DNA of 58,150 nt from an uncultured Allomuricauda sp. (GCF_937884665.1 NZ_CAKZYF010000123.1:1-58150); one strand, 5' to 3'; shown: positions 1 through 8,811, numbered from the stretch's first letter. The notes: a model not told the origin generated them from the letters alone. Numbers and translations are program-made.

Positions 1-401
1 GCATATCCTATTAAGTCGCCTTTACTTCCGATGACCCGGTGACAGGGAATTACAATCCATAATGGATTTTTGCCATTGGCCGCAGCTACGGCTCGAATTG
101 CTTTTACATCACCCAGTTGTTTTGCGAGTTCTAGGTATGAGATGGTTTTTCCATAGGGAATGGTCCTAAGTTTCTTCCAGACTTTTTTCTGAAAATCGGT
201 TCCCTCTGGATTCAGCTCCAGGGTAAAATCGGTTCGCTGGCCCTCAAAATATTCTTGGAATTGATATACCGCATCCTCCAAAACCTCAGGAATTATACCT
301 ATTGGTTTTTTTTCATCTAGAACACTGACGCTTTTAAGGCCTGTTTCGTCACCTTTTAGCTCCGCAAATCCGATAGGTGTTTGTATGTAAGCGACTTCCA
401 T
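1..401 (-). CDS. ogt: Methylated-DNA--protein-cysteine methyltransferase (partial)
   Basis: Repairs O6-alkylguanine by suicide transfer of the alkyl group to its own cysteine, in the cytoplasm. About 133 residues are visible and the C-terminus runs off the window at base 1. The active-site signature IPCHRVIGSKGDLIGYA lies at the truncated end, with the acceptor cysteine at residue 120. The helix-turn-helix region around PYGKTISYLELAKQLG precedes it. The start ATG (399-401) shares one base with the TAA stop of the CNNM/CBS gene (TAATG), so it is the last visible member of the heme operon and is probably read by translational coupling. A role in heme metabolism is not implied; I infer simple co-transcription. 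Confidence 0.93.
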   Translation of the reverse strand, partial: MEVAYIQTPIGFAELKGDETGLKSVSVLDEKKPIGIIPEVLEDAVYQFQEYFEGQRTDFTLELNPEGTDFQKKVWKKLRTIPYGKTISYLELAKQLGDVKAIRAVAAANGKNPLWIVIPCHRVIGSKGDLIGY

Positions 402-1522
402 TACTCAATCTCACTTTCTTCTTCAATAATTCCCAAACGTTTCGCCCGATTTTCCCAGTTCTTTCTGGCCAATACCTGAAGGTCTTCCACGTTGTCACTT
501 TCGTCCATAATTTCCAAACCCAGTAAGGTTTCGATAACATCTTCCATAGTGACCAACCCGCTAACTGAACCGTACTCATCAACAACCAAGGAAATATGAT
601 TTCTTTGTTGCACAAATTTTTCAAAAAGTTCTGGAATGGGTTTGTTCCGTCGCGTTACCAAAATTTCACGTTTGATGGTGGCCAAGGTCTCTTTTCCTTT
701 TTTATTGATGATGGTTTCCAACATTTCATCCTTAAGGACAAACCCGGTAATATTATCGGCACGGTCCTTATAGATGGGAATTCGGGAAAATCGCAAGGGT
801 TTATTCGTTTCTATAAATTCTTGGATACTGGTATCCTCGGAGGCAATTTTCATTACGGTCCTTGGAGTCATAACATCTTTGGCCTGAATCTCATCAAAGG
901 TCAAAAGATTCTTGATGACCTTGGATTCGGATTCTTGAAATACCCCTTCTTCTTCCGCGATGTCGGTCATCGCCGTAAAGTCCTCCCGACTTAAAACACT
1001 ACCATGATGCCCTTTTCCACCTACAAGCTTTGTAAACAATTGCAGTAGCCAGAGCAACCCAGTGTATTTTAAAAACAAGACCATTACTTTTAGGGATTTG
1101 GCCGTGAAATTGGCCAGTTGTTTCCAATATGTGGCCCCGATAGTCTTTGGAATAATCTCTGAAGCGACCAAAATGAGAATCGTCATGATCGTAGAGACCA
1201 CCCCTACCATGATATCTTCAGTAAAGGGGATACCAAAAAAAGAGCGGGTTGAAGTTCCATATATTTCGGCATAAGTTACTTTAGCTTGAACCCCAACGAG
1301 TATGGCCCCAACCGTATGGGCTATGGTATTGAGCGTAAGAATGGCTATTAAAGGTTTGTCCACGTCTTTTTTTAAACCTTCCAGTTGAAGTGCATATTCC
1401 TTGCCCTCCTGTTTTTTCAAATTGATGAACGTTGGGGTAATACTTAGCAGTACTGCCTCTAAAATGGAGCATAAAAACGAAAAAAAAATTGAAATGAAAG
1501 CGTAAAAGAGTAAAAGTCCCAT
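401..1522 (-). CDS. CNNM/DUF21 - CBS-pair membrane protein (CorC/HlyC-like)
   Basis: 373 residues. The N-terminal third is a DUF21 (CNNM) transmembrane domain starting with a hydrophobic helix (residues 3-30), with more hydrophobic helices near 105-125 and 145-165 and the family motif SEIIPKT near residue 125. Two CBS motifs follow (about 215-275, containing DVMTPRTVM, and about 285-340, containing VVDEYGSVSGLVTMEDVIE). The usual C-terminal CorC/HlyC transporter-associated domain is absent; the protein ends in an acidic tail. The family is linked to Mg2+/cation efflux or homeostasis, and hemolysin is an old misnomer. It lies 41 nt after hemB, which is of the Mg-type, and overlaps the MGMT start by one base. 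Confidence 0.9.
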   Translation of the reverse strand: MGLLLFYAFISIFFSFLCSILEAVLLSITPTFINLKKQEGKEYALQLEGLKKDVDKPLIAILTLNTIAHTVGAILVGVQAKVTYAEIYGTSTRSFFGIPFTEDIMVGVVSTIMTILILVASEIIPKTIGATYWKQLANFTAKSLKVMVLFLKYTGLLWLLQLFTKLVGGKGHHGSVLSREDFTAMTDIAEEEGVFQESESKVIKNLLTFDEIQAKDVMTPRTVMKIASEDTSIQEFIETNKPLRFSRIPIYKDRADNITGFVLKDEMLETIINKKGKETLATIKREILVTRRNKPIPELFEKFVQQRNHISLVVDEYGSVSGLVTMEDVIETLLGLEIMDESDNVEDLQVLARKNWENRAKRLGIIEEESEIE

Positions 1523-1563
1523 AGTCTTAAGTGCTTTCTAAAAGTAGGGATATTTTTTTTGAA

Positions 1564-2553
1564 CTAGCCCAATAATTGTGCGACATCCTTTGCAAAATAA
1601 CTGGCCACCAAATTGGCCCCGGCCCTTTTTATGGCGATGAGCTGCTCCATCATTACTGAATTGTGGTCCAGCCATCCTTTCTCCGCGGCTGCCTTGAGCA
1701 TGGCATATTCACCCGAAACTTGATAGACCGCTACAGGGACATCTACATCATTTTTGATTTCCCGCACAATATCCAAATAGGGAAGTCCAGGCTTTACCAT
1801 GACGATATCTGCCCCTTCATCGACATCCATTTGGGTTTCCCGAATGGCCTCAAACCGATTGGCAGGGTCCATCTGATAGGTCTTTTTGTCCTTGGGAACA
1901 TTTTTAATATCAACTGGAGCCGAATCCAGCGCATCCCGAAAGGGACCATAGAAGGCGCTGGCATACTTGGCGGTATAGCTCATGATTCCAGTGTCATGGA
2001 AACCTTCGTCTTCCAAAGCCTCTCGAATAGTGAGTATCCTACCATCCATCATATCACTGGGTGCCACGAAATCAGCACCGGCCAGCGCGTGGGAAATACT
2101 CATTTCCGCTAAAATTTCGTTGGTCTTGTCATTTAGGATTTGCCCATCCGCAACAATTCCGTCATGTCCGTACGAAGAATAGGGATCCAAGGCCACATCG
2201 GTCATGACCAACATTTCCGGGCAGGCACTTTTAACGGTCTTAATGGCTTTCTGCATCAGACCATCTGGATTTAAAGCCTCGGTTCCTTGGATATCCTTTA
2301 CTTTTTCCGGGACCTTTACAAAGAGTAAAACTGCGCAGAGTCCCAGTTGCCATAGTTCCTTCACTTCTTGCTGAAGTGTATCCAAACTCATCCGGTAGTA
2401 GTTGGGCATGGATGGAATTTCTTCCTTGATACTTTTTCCTTCCACCACAAACAGAGGAACCAAAAAGTCATTTGGACTGATGGTCGTTTCGCGAACCAAT
2501 CTTCGGATGGATTCACTTTGGCGGAGTCTTCTATTTCGTATTAATGGATACAT
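1564..2553 (-). CDS. hemB: Delta-aminolevulinic acid dehydratase (porphobilinogen synthase)
   Basis: Condenses two 5-aminolevulinates to porphobilinogen. The ATG at 2553 gives 329 residues, the normal family length, and starts MYPLIRNRRLRQ, a typical HemB N-terminus. An upstream in-frame start at 2598 would add 15 residues and overlap the preceding gene, so I rejected it. The two Schiff-base lysines are at about 196 (TAKYASAF) and 254 (MVKPGLPYLD). The metal loop at 119-132 reads DVALDPYSSYGHDG: aspartate/alanine/serine replace the three zinc cysteines of Zn-type enzymes, so this is the Asp-rich, Mg2+-dependent type. It lies 22 nt downstream of the PhzF-like gene in the heme operon. Confidence 0.96.
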   Translation of the reverse strand: MYPLIRNRRLRQSESIRRLVRETTISPNDFLVPLFVVEGKSIKEEIPSMPNYYRMSLDTLQQEVKELWQLGLCAVLLFVKVPEKVKDIQGTEALNPDGLMQKAIKTVKSACPEMLVMTDVALDPYSSYGHDGIVADGQILNDKTNEILAEMSISHALAGADFVAPSDMMDGRILTIREALEDEGFHDTGIMSYTAKYASAFYGPFRDALDSAPVDIKNVPKDKKTYQMDPANRFEAIRETQMDVDEGADIVMVKPGLPYLDIVREIKNDVDVPVAVYQVSGEYAMLKAAAEKGWLDHNSVMMEQLIAIKRAGANLVASYFAKDVAQLLG

Positions 2554-2575
2554 TTTTAAAGTTTTGTTCGTAACG

Positions 2576-3364
2576 CTAGATGTCAATTTCACCGACAAGA
2601 TAGGGAACGGCCTTTCCTGATATTTTTACACGTTCTCCTAGATATTCGCACTGCAGGTCTCCTCCTCGTTTGGACAGTTGTTTGGCACTTAAATTGGTTT
2701 TTCCAAGCTGCTTGGACCAAAAAGGTATCATAGTGGTATGGGCAGAACCCGTCACCGGGTCTTCGGGAACCCCGCATGCCGGTGCAAAAAAACGAGAGAC
2801 AAAATCAACGGTTTTGCCAGGGGCAGATACGATTACTCCCCTACAATCAATTTGATTTAAAAGGAAATGATTGGGATTCAAGCCGATAATATCCTCTTGA
2901 GAACTATAAATCAATAGATAATCTGTTTTCCCCTTTAAGGTTTTTAATGGAGTCTTGCCAATAGCCTGATTGATTTCTTCGTGCTGCGGAACTTCTTTTG
3001 GAGCATCCGCTGGAAAGTTCAAGGAAATCAGCTTATTGGCATTTTTTACCACATTCAGTTCACCACTTCTTGGAGAATAAAACTGAATGGTATTTTCTGG
3101 ATGTTTATAATAGTTGAAAACGACATAGGCCGTTGCCAAAGTAGCATGGCCACAAAGGTCCACTTCAGTCTCTGGGGTAAACCAACGAATCGTATACTTT
3201 CCATGTTCCAGGACCGTAAAGGCAGTTTCGGCCAGATTGTTCTCTTGGGCGATATTCTGCATTGTGGTTTTGGGGAGCCAGGACTGCATCACACAAACAG
3301 CAGCTGGATTTCCCTTGAACCGTTCCGAGGCAAAGGCATCTATTTGATAGATTTTTTGTTTCAT
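2576..3364 (-). CDS. PhzF family isomerase/epimerase-like protein
   Basis: 262 residues with the two-lobed diaminopimelate-epimerase-like fold expected from the family. The N-terminus YQIDAFASERFKGNPAAV and the catalytic glutamate segment NNLAETAF (Glu46) are clear. The second lobe carries GVPEDPVTGSAHTTM, another family hallmark. Characterised members isomerise a phenazine precursor, but most PhzF relatives have no known substrate, and I would not assign phenazine synthesis here. It sits between hemF (25 nt upstream) and hemB (22 nt downstream), so it is co-transcribed with heme genes; whether it acts on a heme-pathway compound is unknown. Confidence 0.92.
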   Translation of the reverse strand: MKQKIYQIDAFASERFKGNPAAVCVMQSWLPKTTMQNIAQENNLAETAFTVLEHGKYTIRWFTPETEVDLCGHATLATAYVVFNYYKHPENTIQFYSPRSGELNVVKNANKLISLNFPADAPKEVPQHEEINQAIGKTPLKTLKGKTDYLLIYSSQEDIIGLNPNHFLLNQIDCRGVIVSAPGKTVDFVSRFFAPACGVPEDPVTGSAHTTMIPFWSKQLGKTNLSAKQLSKRGGDLQCEYLGERVKISGKAVPYLVGEIDI

Positions 3365-3389
3365 ATAGTATGTATCACAAAACTACAGA

Positions 3390-4292
3390 TTAAACCCATT
3401 CTCTAGGGTTTTGAAGTACTTGAATCAATTCTTCTTCTTGACTTCCTTTTTCTGGATGGTAGTCATATCGCCATTGAACATGGGGCGGCAAACTCATCAA
3501 GATACTTTCAATTCTACCGTTTGTTCGCAAACCGAACAACGTACCCTTATCATGCACCAAATTAAACTCAACATAACGGCCCCTCCGTATTTCCTGCCAA
3601 TCCCTCTGGGATTTTGTGTAGTTGAGGTCTTTTCTTTTTTCGACTATGGGAAGGTATGCTTCCAAAAAGCTATTGCCTACCTCGGTCACGAAATTATACC
3701 AATCTTTGATGGTCCGCTTTTCCTTTGCCCTACAGTAGTCGAAAAACAATCCGCCCACGCCGCGGGCTTCATTTCGATGGCTGTTCCAAAAATACGTATC
3801 ACATTTTTTCTTGTAGGTGGTATAAAATCCGGGATCGTGCGCTTGGCAGGCCTTTTTACAAACCGAATGAAAATGCCCTGCATCTTCTTCGAACAGATAA
3901 TAGGGGGTCAAATCTTGTCCGCCTCCAAACCATTGGTCCACTATCGCTCCGGTTTTATCATACATTTCAAAATATCGCCAATTGGCGTGTACCGTGGGCA
4001 CCATGGGATTCTTAGGATGGATGACCAAACTGAGGCCACAAGCAAAAAAATCCACATCTTCCACACCAAAATACTGTTGCATGCTTTGGGGAAGTGCGCC
4101 ATGCACTGCGGAAATGTTTACGCCGCCTTTCTCGAACACCGCACCGTTTTCGATAACACGTGTTCTACCTCCACCACCTTCGGGACGTTTCCAAATGTCT
4201 TCTCGAAACTTGGCGAAGCCGTCCATCTTTTCCAATCCCGCGGTAATTGTGTCTTGAAGGTTTTGGATGTATTGGTAAAATTCATCTTTCAT
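3390..4292 (-). CDS. hemF: Oxygen-dependent coproporphyrinogen III oxidase
   Basis: Oxidatively decarboxylates coproporphyrinogen III to protoporphyrinogen IX using O2. The 300-residue length is normal. The N-terminal glycine-rich segment RPEGGGGRTRV (residues 36-46) and the signature WFGGGQDLTPYY (121-132) are present, as is VEFNLVHDKGTLFGL near 240. The product of this aerobic enzyme needs protoporphyrinogen oxidase next, so the organism is inferred to use the protoporphyrin branch. The ATG overlaps the stop of the DUF6973-like gene by 4 nt, implying coupled translation. Confidence 0.97.
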   Translation of the reverse strand: MKDEFYQYIQNLQDTITAGLEKMDGFAKFREDIWKRPEGGGGRTRVIENGAVFEKGGVNISAVHGALPQSMQQYFGVEDVDFFACGLSLVIHPKNPMVPTVHANWRYFEMYDKTGAIVDQWFGGGQDLTPYYLFEEDAGHFHSVCKKACQAHDPGFYTTYKKKCDTYFWNSHRNEARGVGGLFFDYCRAKEKRTIKDWYNFVTEVGNSFLEAYLPIVEKRKDLNYTKSQRDWQEIRRGRYVEFNLVHDKGTLFGLRTNGRIESILMSLPPHVQWRYDYHPEKGSQEEELIQVLQNPREWV

Positions 4293-4783
4293 TTCACGTC
4301 AATTATATGAACCAACTGCAGGGGTTGAACAATGATATCAGATTCTGAATGGATCTGTACCGATTTTAGCGTCAAATTCTTAAGCTTGTCTATGACGTGC
4401 TCTACGGATTCCGAACGATGTCCTAAAAAAAGTTGTCGCCCTACGGCATTGTTGTGCAAATCCATAGCTCTTGCTAAGGAACTATTTGGAAAGGCCGCTT
4501 CATGCCAATCAGTGATTTTTTCGGTCCATAGCATCACTCTCTTCTGATTTGGGCGCCAGCTGAAGCACTTTTTGGCGATGAGGTAGTTCCAAAATGCGTG
4601 CCTGAAAGCATTAGCGGGACCATTTTGATGATGGGATTTTCCGTAAAGTTCCGTTGAGACATTAAGACATTTTTTTGTAGCCCTAAGGGTAGGGGCTATG
4701 AAAAGTGGGTGCCACGCTCCAAGTAGCAAGATTTTCCAGATTTTTTTGATTTTTACGTTTCGCAGTACCCTCAATATGCTCAT
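4289..4783 (-). CDS. DUF6973-like protein inside the heme operon
   Basis: 164 residues, basic, with one N-terminal hydrophobic stretch (about 14-32, [18 protein letters not shown]) and a conserved-looking core [19 protein letters not shown] (about 55-73). A DWHEAAF motif and [10 protein letters not shown] follow. The His/Asn-rich core is what I recall of the DUF6973 domain in flavobacterial proteins; no activity is known to me. Its start overlaps the hemE stop by 4 nt and its stop overlaps the hemF start by 4 nt. It is therefore translationally locked between two consecutive heme enzymes. That context suggests a heme-related or membrane-associated auxiliary role, but this is inference. The family call is from memory of motifs. 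Confidence 0.75.
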   Translation of the reverse strand: MSILRVLRNVKIKKIWKILLLGAWHPLFIAPTLRATKKCLNVSTELYGKSHHQNGPANAFRHAFWNYLIAKKCFSWRPNQKRVMLWTEKITDWHEAAFPNSSLARAMDLHNNAVGRQLFLGHRSESVEHVIDKLKNLTLKSVQIHSESDIIVQPLQLVHIIDVK

Positions 4784-5805
4784 GAACCATACTCTTTTAC
4801 CGCATCAATAAAGGCTTGGGCATTTTCCAACGGAATGGTGGGAAGGATGCCATGCCCTAGATTGACAATGTATTTGTCCTTGCCGAACCCATTGATCATG
4901 TCCGTTACCATTTCCTTGATTTTTTTTGGGGGTGATAACAAACGAGCCGGGTCAAAGTTTCCTTGTAGGGTAATATTTCCTCCTGTGAGGTAACGGGCGC
5001 TTTTGGGAGCACAAGTCCAATCCACGCCAACAGCAGAAGCTCCAGAGCTTGCCATTTCTCGAAGGGCAAACCAACACCCCTTTCCAAAAACAATGACAGG
5101 GGTTTCTTCTTTAAGGCCATCCACGATTTGCTGGATATATTTCCAAGAGAATTCCTGGTAGTCTTGTGGGGATAACATGCCCCCCCAAGAATCGAAAATC
5201 TGTACAGCATTTACGCCGGCCCTTACTTTGGCCTGTAAATAGGCGATTGTGGTATCCGTTATTTTCTGCAGTAATTGATGCGCCGCCTCAGGTTGGGTGA
5301 AGCAAAAGCCACGTGCTTTATCAAAGCTTTTACTACCTTGTCCCTCAACGCAATAACAAAGAATGGTCCAGGGCGAGCCCGCAAACCCTATCAATGGTAT
5401 TTCATCATCCAGTTTTTCCTTGGTTTGGGTAATCGCTTCCATTACATAGCCCAAGGTCTTATTTACATCCGGGACCACCACGGCATCCAAATCTTGCGGT
5501 TTTCGGATGGGATGGGGAAGGAAAGGCCCAAAATTGGGCTTCATTTGCACCTCGATATCCATGGCTTGGGGAATTACCAAAATATCACTGAATAAAATAG
5601 CGGCATCCATACCATATCTACGAATGGGCTGTACCGTGATTTCGGAAGCCAGCTCAGGGGTTTGACACCGTGTAAAAAAATCATATTTCTCCCGTAGTGC
5701 CATAAATTCGGGCAGGTAGCGTCCTGCTTGGCGCATCATCCAAACAGGAGGTCTGGAAACGGTTTCTCCTTTTAAAGCTCTAAGAAATAAATCGTTTTTA
5801 AGCAT
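4780..5805 (-). CDS. hemE: Uroporphyrinogen decarboxylase
   Basis: Removes four carboxyl groups from uroporphyrinogen III to give coproporphyrinogen III in the cytoplasm. The 341-residue length is normal. The N-terminal signature [17 protein letters not shown] (about 18-34) and the second signature [16 protein letters not shown] (about 140-155) are intact. The acidic substrate-binding region [15 protein letters not shown] is also clear. It overlaps hemD by 8 nt upstream and the DUF6973-like gene by 4 nt downstream. Confidence 0.98.
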   Translation of the reverse strand: MLKNDLFLRALKGETVSRPPVWMMRQAGRYLPEFMALREKYDFFTRCQTPELASEITVQPIRRYGMDAAILFSDILVIPQAMDIEVQMKPNFGPFLPHPIRKPQDLDAVVVPDVNKTLGYVMEAITQTKEKLDDEIPLIGFAGSPWTILCYCVEGQGSKSFDKARGFCFTQPEAAHQLLQKITDTTIAYLQAKVRAGVNAVQIFDSWGGMLSPQDYQEFSWKYIQQIVDGLKEETPVIVFGKGCWFALREMASSGASAVGVDWTCAPKSARYLTGGNITLQGNFDPARLLSPPKKIKEMVTDMINGFGKDKYIVNLGHGILPTIPLENAQAFIDAVKEYGS

Positions 5806-6475
5806 GCTCTTTAAAATGTTTTACTACATGGACCAACACATTTTCCACAGTGGGTCTATGGGCCACAACGATATAGGGACTGTATTTTTTTGCTTCAGAG
5901 GCCGTGGTTTCGCCGATACAGAAAATAGGGCTCTTGGGGATGGTGTTTTCATTGGCGAAACTCCTAATGCCACTAGGACTAAAAAAAAGAAAACCATCAA
6001 AAAAACCGGAAAACTTCTTTTTCCTGAAAGTGGTCCGGTATCCCTCTATTTCTTCATACCGAACGTTATTTTTTGAAAGCTGCAAGGGAAGCTCCTCTCT
6101 TCTTAAATTTCCAGAAATAAAAATAAACTTATCGGTTTTATGATTATTTGAAATATACATCCCCAATTCCGAAGAATTTAAGGAAGATTGAATCACTTTG
6201 AAACCAAACTCTTGAAGGAAAGTCCTTGTCTTTTCACCCACACAATATAGCCGGTACCCTTCTTTTGTGCGTTTTTCTTTGGTCGCTTTAAATACGTTAA
6301 GAAAAGCCTTTGCCCCATTTTTGCTGGTCACGATTATATGGTTGAAATCCTTAGGAAGTTCAAAGTTGATAAAGTCGATTTCCAAAGCGTTGTATTCCAC
6401 CAAACCAATTCCCGCATTGAGCAGGAGCTCTTTTTGGGGAAGGGTCAATATTTTAGTGGATAGTACTGTTTTCAT
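5798..6475 (-). CDS. hemD: Uroporphyrinogen-III synthase
   Basis: Cyclises hydroxymethylbilane to uroporphyrinogen III. The 225-residue length and a two-lobed pattern fit HemD, which is poorly conserved in sequence. Recognisable pieces are [15 protein letters not shown] in the first lobe, the inter-lobe [10 protein letters not shown], and in the second lobe [14 protein letters not shown] followed by [16 protein letters not shown]. The position between hemC (23-nt overlap) and hemE (8-nt overlap) makes the call secure. Confidence 0.93.
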   Translation of the reverse strand: MKTVLSTKILTLPQKELLLNAGIGLVEYNALEIDFINFELPKDFNHIIVTSKNGAKAFLNVFKATKEKRTKEGYRLYCVGEKTRTFLQEFGFKVIQSSLNSSELGMYISNNHKTDKFIFISGNLRREELPLQLSKNNVRYEEIEGYRTTFRKKKFSGFFDGFLFFSPSGIRSFANENTIPKSPIFCIGETTASEAKKYSPYIVVAHRPTVENVLVHVVKHFKEHA

Positions 6476-7382
6476 TTCTTATCGATTGCATCAAAACCGT
6501 TCCTCCTTGATCCAGGATTTGTTGGGCGCAAGCTTTTCCAAAACCTTCTATCTTGTCTAGTTCGGATGATTTCTCTACCTCAATTTTTTCTGTACCATCC
6601 AAAGAGAGCAAAACCCCTTTGAAACGGACTGTATTCTCTTGAATCTCAGCCAGGGCCCCTATTGGTGCTGTACACCCTCCTTCCAAAACCCTTAAAAATT
6701 CACGTTCTATTGAAGTTTCTTTTTCAGAGGGCAAATGGTTTATTTGCGATAAGACCTCCTGACAGTAGGAGTCCTTTTCCAAAGTAACAACGACCATAGC
6801 ACCTTGCGCGGGAGCCGGAACCATCCAATCTAAGACCAGGGCGTCCTTGGGCATGAGTTTAATGCGTTCCAGGCCGGCCTGTGCAAAAATAGCTCCTTGC
6901 CATTCGTTTTCTATTAGTTTTATCAAGCGAGTATTTACATTTCCCCTTAAATTGACAAGCTTGTGATGGGGATATTTGCTCAACCACTGTGCTTTTCGTC
7001 GTAAACTGCCCGTGGCAATTGTTGCAAGTTCTTCATGATTCTGTAAAAAATCCATTCCTTTGTGCACGAGAAGGTCATGGGGCGAAGCTCTTTGCAAAAC
7101 AGCACCTTGCACTATTCCTTTGGGCAATTGGGTAGGGACGTCTTTTAAGGAATGAACGGCAATATCAATTTTCCCTTTCAGAAGGGCAATATCCAATGTC
7201 TTGGTGAATATTCCTGTGATTCCAAGCTCGTAGAGAGGTTTGTCCAGGACTTGGTCCCCTGTAGAGGTAATGGGAACCAAAATAGTGTCGTGGCCCAAAG
7301 CCTCTAACTTTGCTTGGACCATTTTCGCTTGCCAAAGTGCAAGTTCGCTTTCCCGGGTTCCAATCCTTATGATTTTACCCAT
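6453..7382 (-). CDS. hemC: Hydroxymethylbilane synthase (porphobilinogen deaminase)
   Basis: Polymerises four porphobilinogens to hydroxymethylbilane. The protein has 309 residues. The N-terminus IRIGTRESELALWQA, the HSLKDVPT loop (about 77-84) with the catalytic aspartate, and the arginine-rich ATGSLRRKAQW are all present. The dipyrromethane cofactor cysteine is in LEGGCTAPIGA (Cys237). It overlaps hemA by 16 nt and hemD by 23 nt, so translation is likely coupled across this chain. Confidence 0.98.
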   Translation of the reverse strand: MGKIIRIGTRESELALWQAKMVQAKLEALGHDTILVPITSTGDQVLDKPLYELGITGIFTKTLDIALLKGKIDIAVHSLKDVPTQLPKGIVQGAVLQRASPHDLLVHKGMDFLQNHEELATIATGSLRRKAQWLSKYPHHKLVNLRGNVNTRLIKLIENEWQGAIFAQAGLERIKLMPKDALVLDWMVPAPAQGAMVVVTLEKDSYCQEVLSQINHLPSEKETSIEREFLRVLEGGCTAPIGALAEIQENTVRFKGVLLSLDGTEKIEVEKSSELDKIEGFGKACAQQILDQGGTVLMQSIRNENSTIH

Positions 7383-8635
7383 TCGGAATCTATTTCTAAC
7401 TGAAATATTTTTTGAATCAACGCCAAACTGTCTTCTGGGTCTGAATCGGACTGCCTTAAGTGGTTGGCAAATTGTTTGGTTATTTTTTGAATGATACGGT
7501 CTGAAATGATTTCGGCCTGGTCTTGATTGAAACCGTTCAATTTTTTAGCGTGAAAATCGATTTCTTCCGCCTTCATGACCTTTAGTTTTTCCTTTAGGGC
7601 ACTGATTACTGGAGCAAACTTTCGGGATTCCAGCCAACTTAAAAAATCGGCCTTCACTTGTGAAATTATCTTCTCTGCTTGGGGAATGTACTGTTTTCTT
7701 CGTTCCAAGGTTTCATCTGTAACCTGGGAAAGCTTATCCAAATGAATCAGGGATATATTCTCTAATTCCATGACATCATCGGATACATTTTTTGGAACGG
7801 ACAAATCCAGAATAAGTAAGGGTTTTTTGGTGTGGATCAGCGCCTTGGAAATGGTTGGCAATTGACCTCCCGTTGCGACGACCAAAACATCAGATTTTCT
7901 GATCTCCGTTTGTAGCTCGGCGTAATCCTTAACCGTCAGTTGGAACTTACCGGCAATGTCTTCTGCTTTCTTACGGGTTCTGTTGATTAGGGTAATGTGG
8001 GAGTTGTCCGAATGTTTTATAAGATTTTCACAGGTGTTTCTACCAATTTTACCCGTCCCGAAGAGGAGAATATTTTTTTCTGAAATATCACAAACATTGT
8101 CCAAAATATAACGAACAGAAGCAAATGCCACAGAGGTGGCTCCCGTAGATATTTCAGTTTCATTTTTTATACGTTTACTGGCCTGGATGACGGAGTTGCA
8201 GAGACGCTCCAAAAAGGGATTGGTCATTTGGTGCTTCTTAGCGCGATAAAAGCCTTGTTTGATCTGGCTAATAATTTCAAAATCACCTAGAATCTGACTG
8301 TCGAGACCCGTCCCAACTCTAAAAATATGACTTATAGCGTCATGATTTTTGTAGATATACGCTACGTTTTGGAACTCTTCGACACTTCCCCGCGTTTGGT
8401 CACAAAGCATTTTTATTAGCTGATAAGGGTGTTGGGCAAAGCCGTAAAGTTCGGTACGGTTACAAGTAGATATGGCAAGTAGCCCATCGCTTCCCTGTTC
8501 CTTGGCGCGCCTCATGATACCGTCAATGGCAGGTACGTCCAAGCTGAACTTACCGCGGATTTGAGCATCCGCTTTTTTGTAGCTTAATCCAATAGCATAA
8601 AATGAGCTATGTTTGGAAACGTGATAATTTCTCAT
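7367..8635 (-). CDS. hemA: Glutamyl-tRNA reductase, first gene of the heme operon
   Basis: NADPH-dependent reduction of glutamyl-tRNA(Glu) to glutamate-1-semialdehyde, the committed step of the C5 pathway. 422 residues. The catalytic cysteine is in the motif STCNRTELY (Cys58). The Rossmann segment NILLFGTGKIGRNTCENL (about 185-202) binds NADPH, and a helical dimerisation domain follows from about 310. The presence of this gene shows that 5-aminolevulinate is made from glutamate and not by ALA synthase. A minus-strand -7 element (8655-8662) would start transcription about 12 nt before the ATG. Confidence 0.97.
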   Translation of the reverse strand: MRNYHVSKHSSFYAIGLSYKKADAQIRGKFSLDVPAIDGIMRRAKEQGSDGLLAISTCNRTELYGFAQHPYQLIKMLCDQTRGSVEEFQNVAYIYKNHDAISHIFRVGTGLDSQILGDFEIISQIKQGFYRAKKHQMTNPFLERLCNSVIQASKRIKNETEISTGATSVAFASVRYILDNVCDISEKNILLFGTGKIGRNTCENLIKHSDNSHITLINRTRKKAEDIAGKFQLTVKDYAELQTEIRKSDVLVVATGGQLPTISKALIHTKKPLLILDLSVPKNVSDDVMELENISLIHLDKLSQVTDETLERRKQYIPQAEKIISQVKADFLSWLESRKFAPVISALKEKLKVMKAEEIDFHAKKLNGFNQDQAEIISDRIIQKITKQFANHLRQSDSDPEDSLALIQKIFQLEIDSEWVKS

Positions 8636-8654
8636 TCAAAAGCAAATCGCAACA

Positions 8655-8662
8655 CAAAAATA
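8655..8662 (-). promoter_or_regulatory. Candidate -7 element of the heme operon promoter
   Basis: On the minus strand the 8-mer reads TATTTTTG, a perfect match to the Bacteroidota -7 consensus TAnnTTTG. The predicted start would be near 8648, leaving a short leader to the hemA ATG at 8635. I could not find a convincing TTTG at -33, so confidence is moderate. Confidence 0.45.
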
Positions 8663-8697
8663 GAAGCTGTATATTTGAAAAAATAACGCTAGCGGAA

Positions 8698-8737
8698 CCA
8701 ATAATATCAGTTCGCGTCCTGTGAGCGACATTATTGG
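8698..8737. repeat. Inverted repeat in the hemA-araC intergenic region
   Basis: CCAATAAT at 8698-8705 is the exact reverse complement of ATTATTGG at 8730-8737. A second short stem TCGC/GCGA lies inside it, with asymmetric spacing. It could be a regulator-binding site or a folded leader of a transcript reading toward the AraC gene. No T-run follows, so it is not a terminator. Confidence 0.4.
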
Positions 8738-8792
8738 GGAAAAACGCGGGGAACATCAGTATTTAAAGGAATTAATTTAAAAAATTTTCTTA

Positions 8793-8811
8793 ATTTAGAG
8801 TCATTCTAAAT
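8793..8811. promoter_or_regulatory. Fur/Irr-like 19-bp operator upstream of the AraC regulator
   Basis: A perfect inverted repeat ATTTAGA-gtcat-TCTAAAT of 19 bp lies 33 nt before the AraC-type regulator ATG and 157 nt before hemA. The arm sequence and size resemble iron- and heme-responsive Fur-superfamily sites, notably the Irr box TTTAGAA-N3-TTCTAAA of alphaproteobacteria. Which protein binds here is not shown by the sequence. Its position between hemA and a regulator linked to hemH makes iron or heme control the simplest reading (inference). Confidence 0.5.

Noticed and set aside
596..994. 132-codon plus-strand ORF opposite the CNNM/CBS gene
   Set aside because: Antisense to a clear CBS domain gene and without family features.
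2554..2598. 15-codon N-terminal extension of HemB
   Set aside because: It overlaps the preceding gene and is not found in the usual HemB length.
2576..3364. PhzF as evidence of phenazine synthesis
   Set aside because: No other phz genes are present and PhzF relatives are functionally diverse.
3411..4310. 299-codon plus-strand ORF opposite hemF
   Set aside because: It is an exact shadow of hemF, which has full family motifs; the antisense translation has no recognisable domain.
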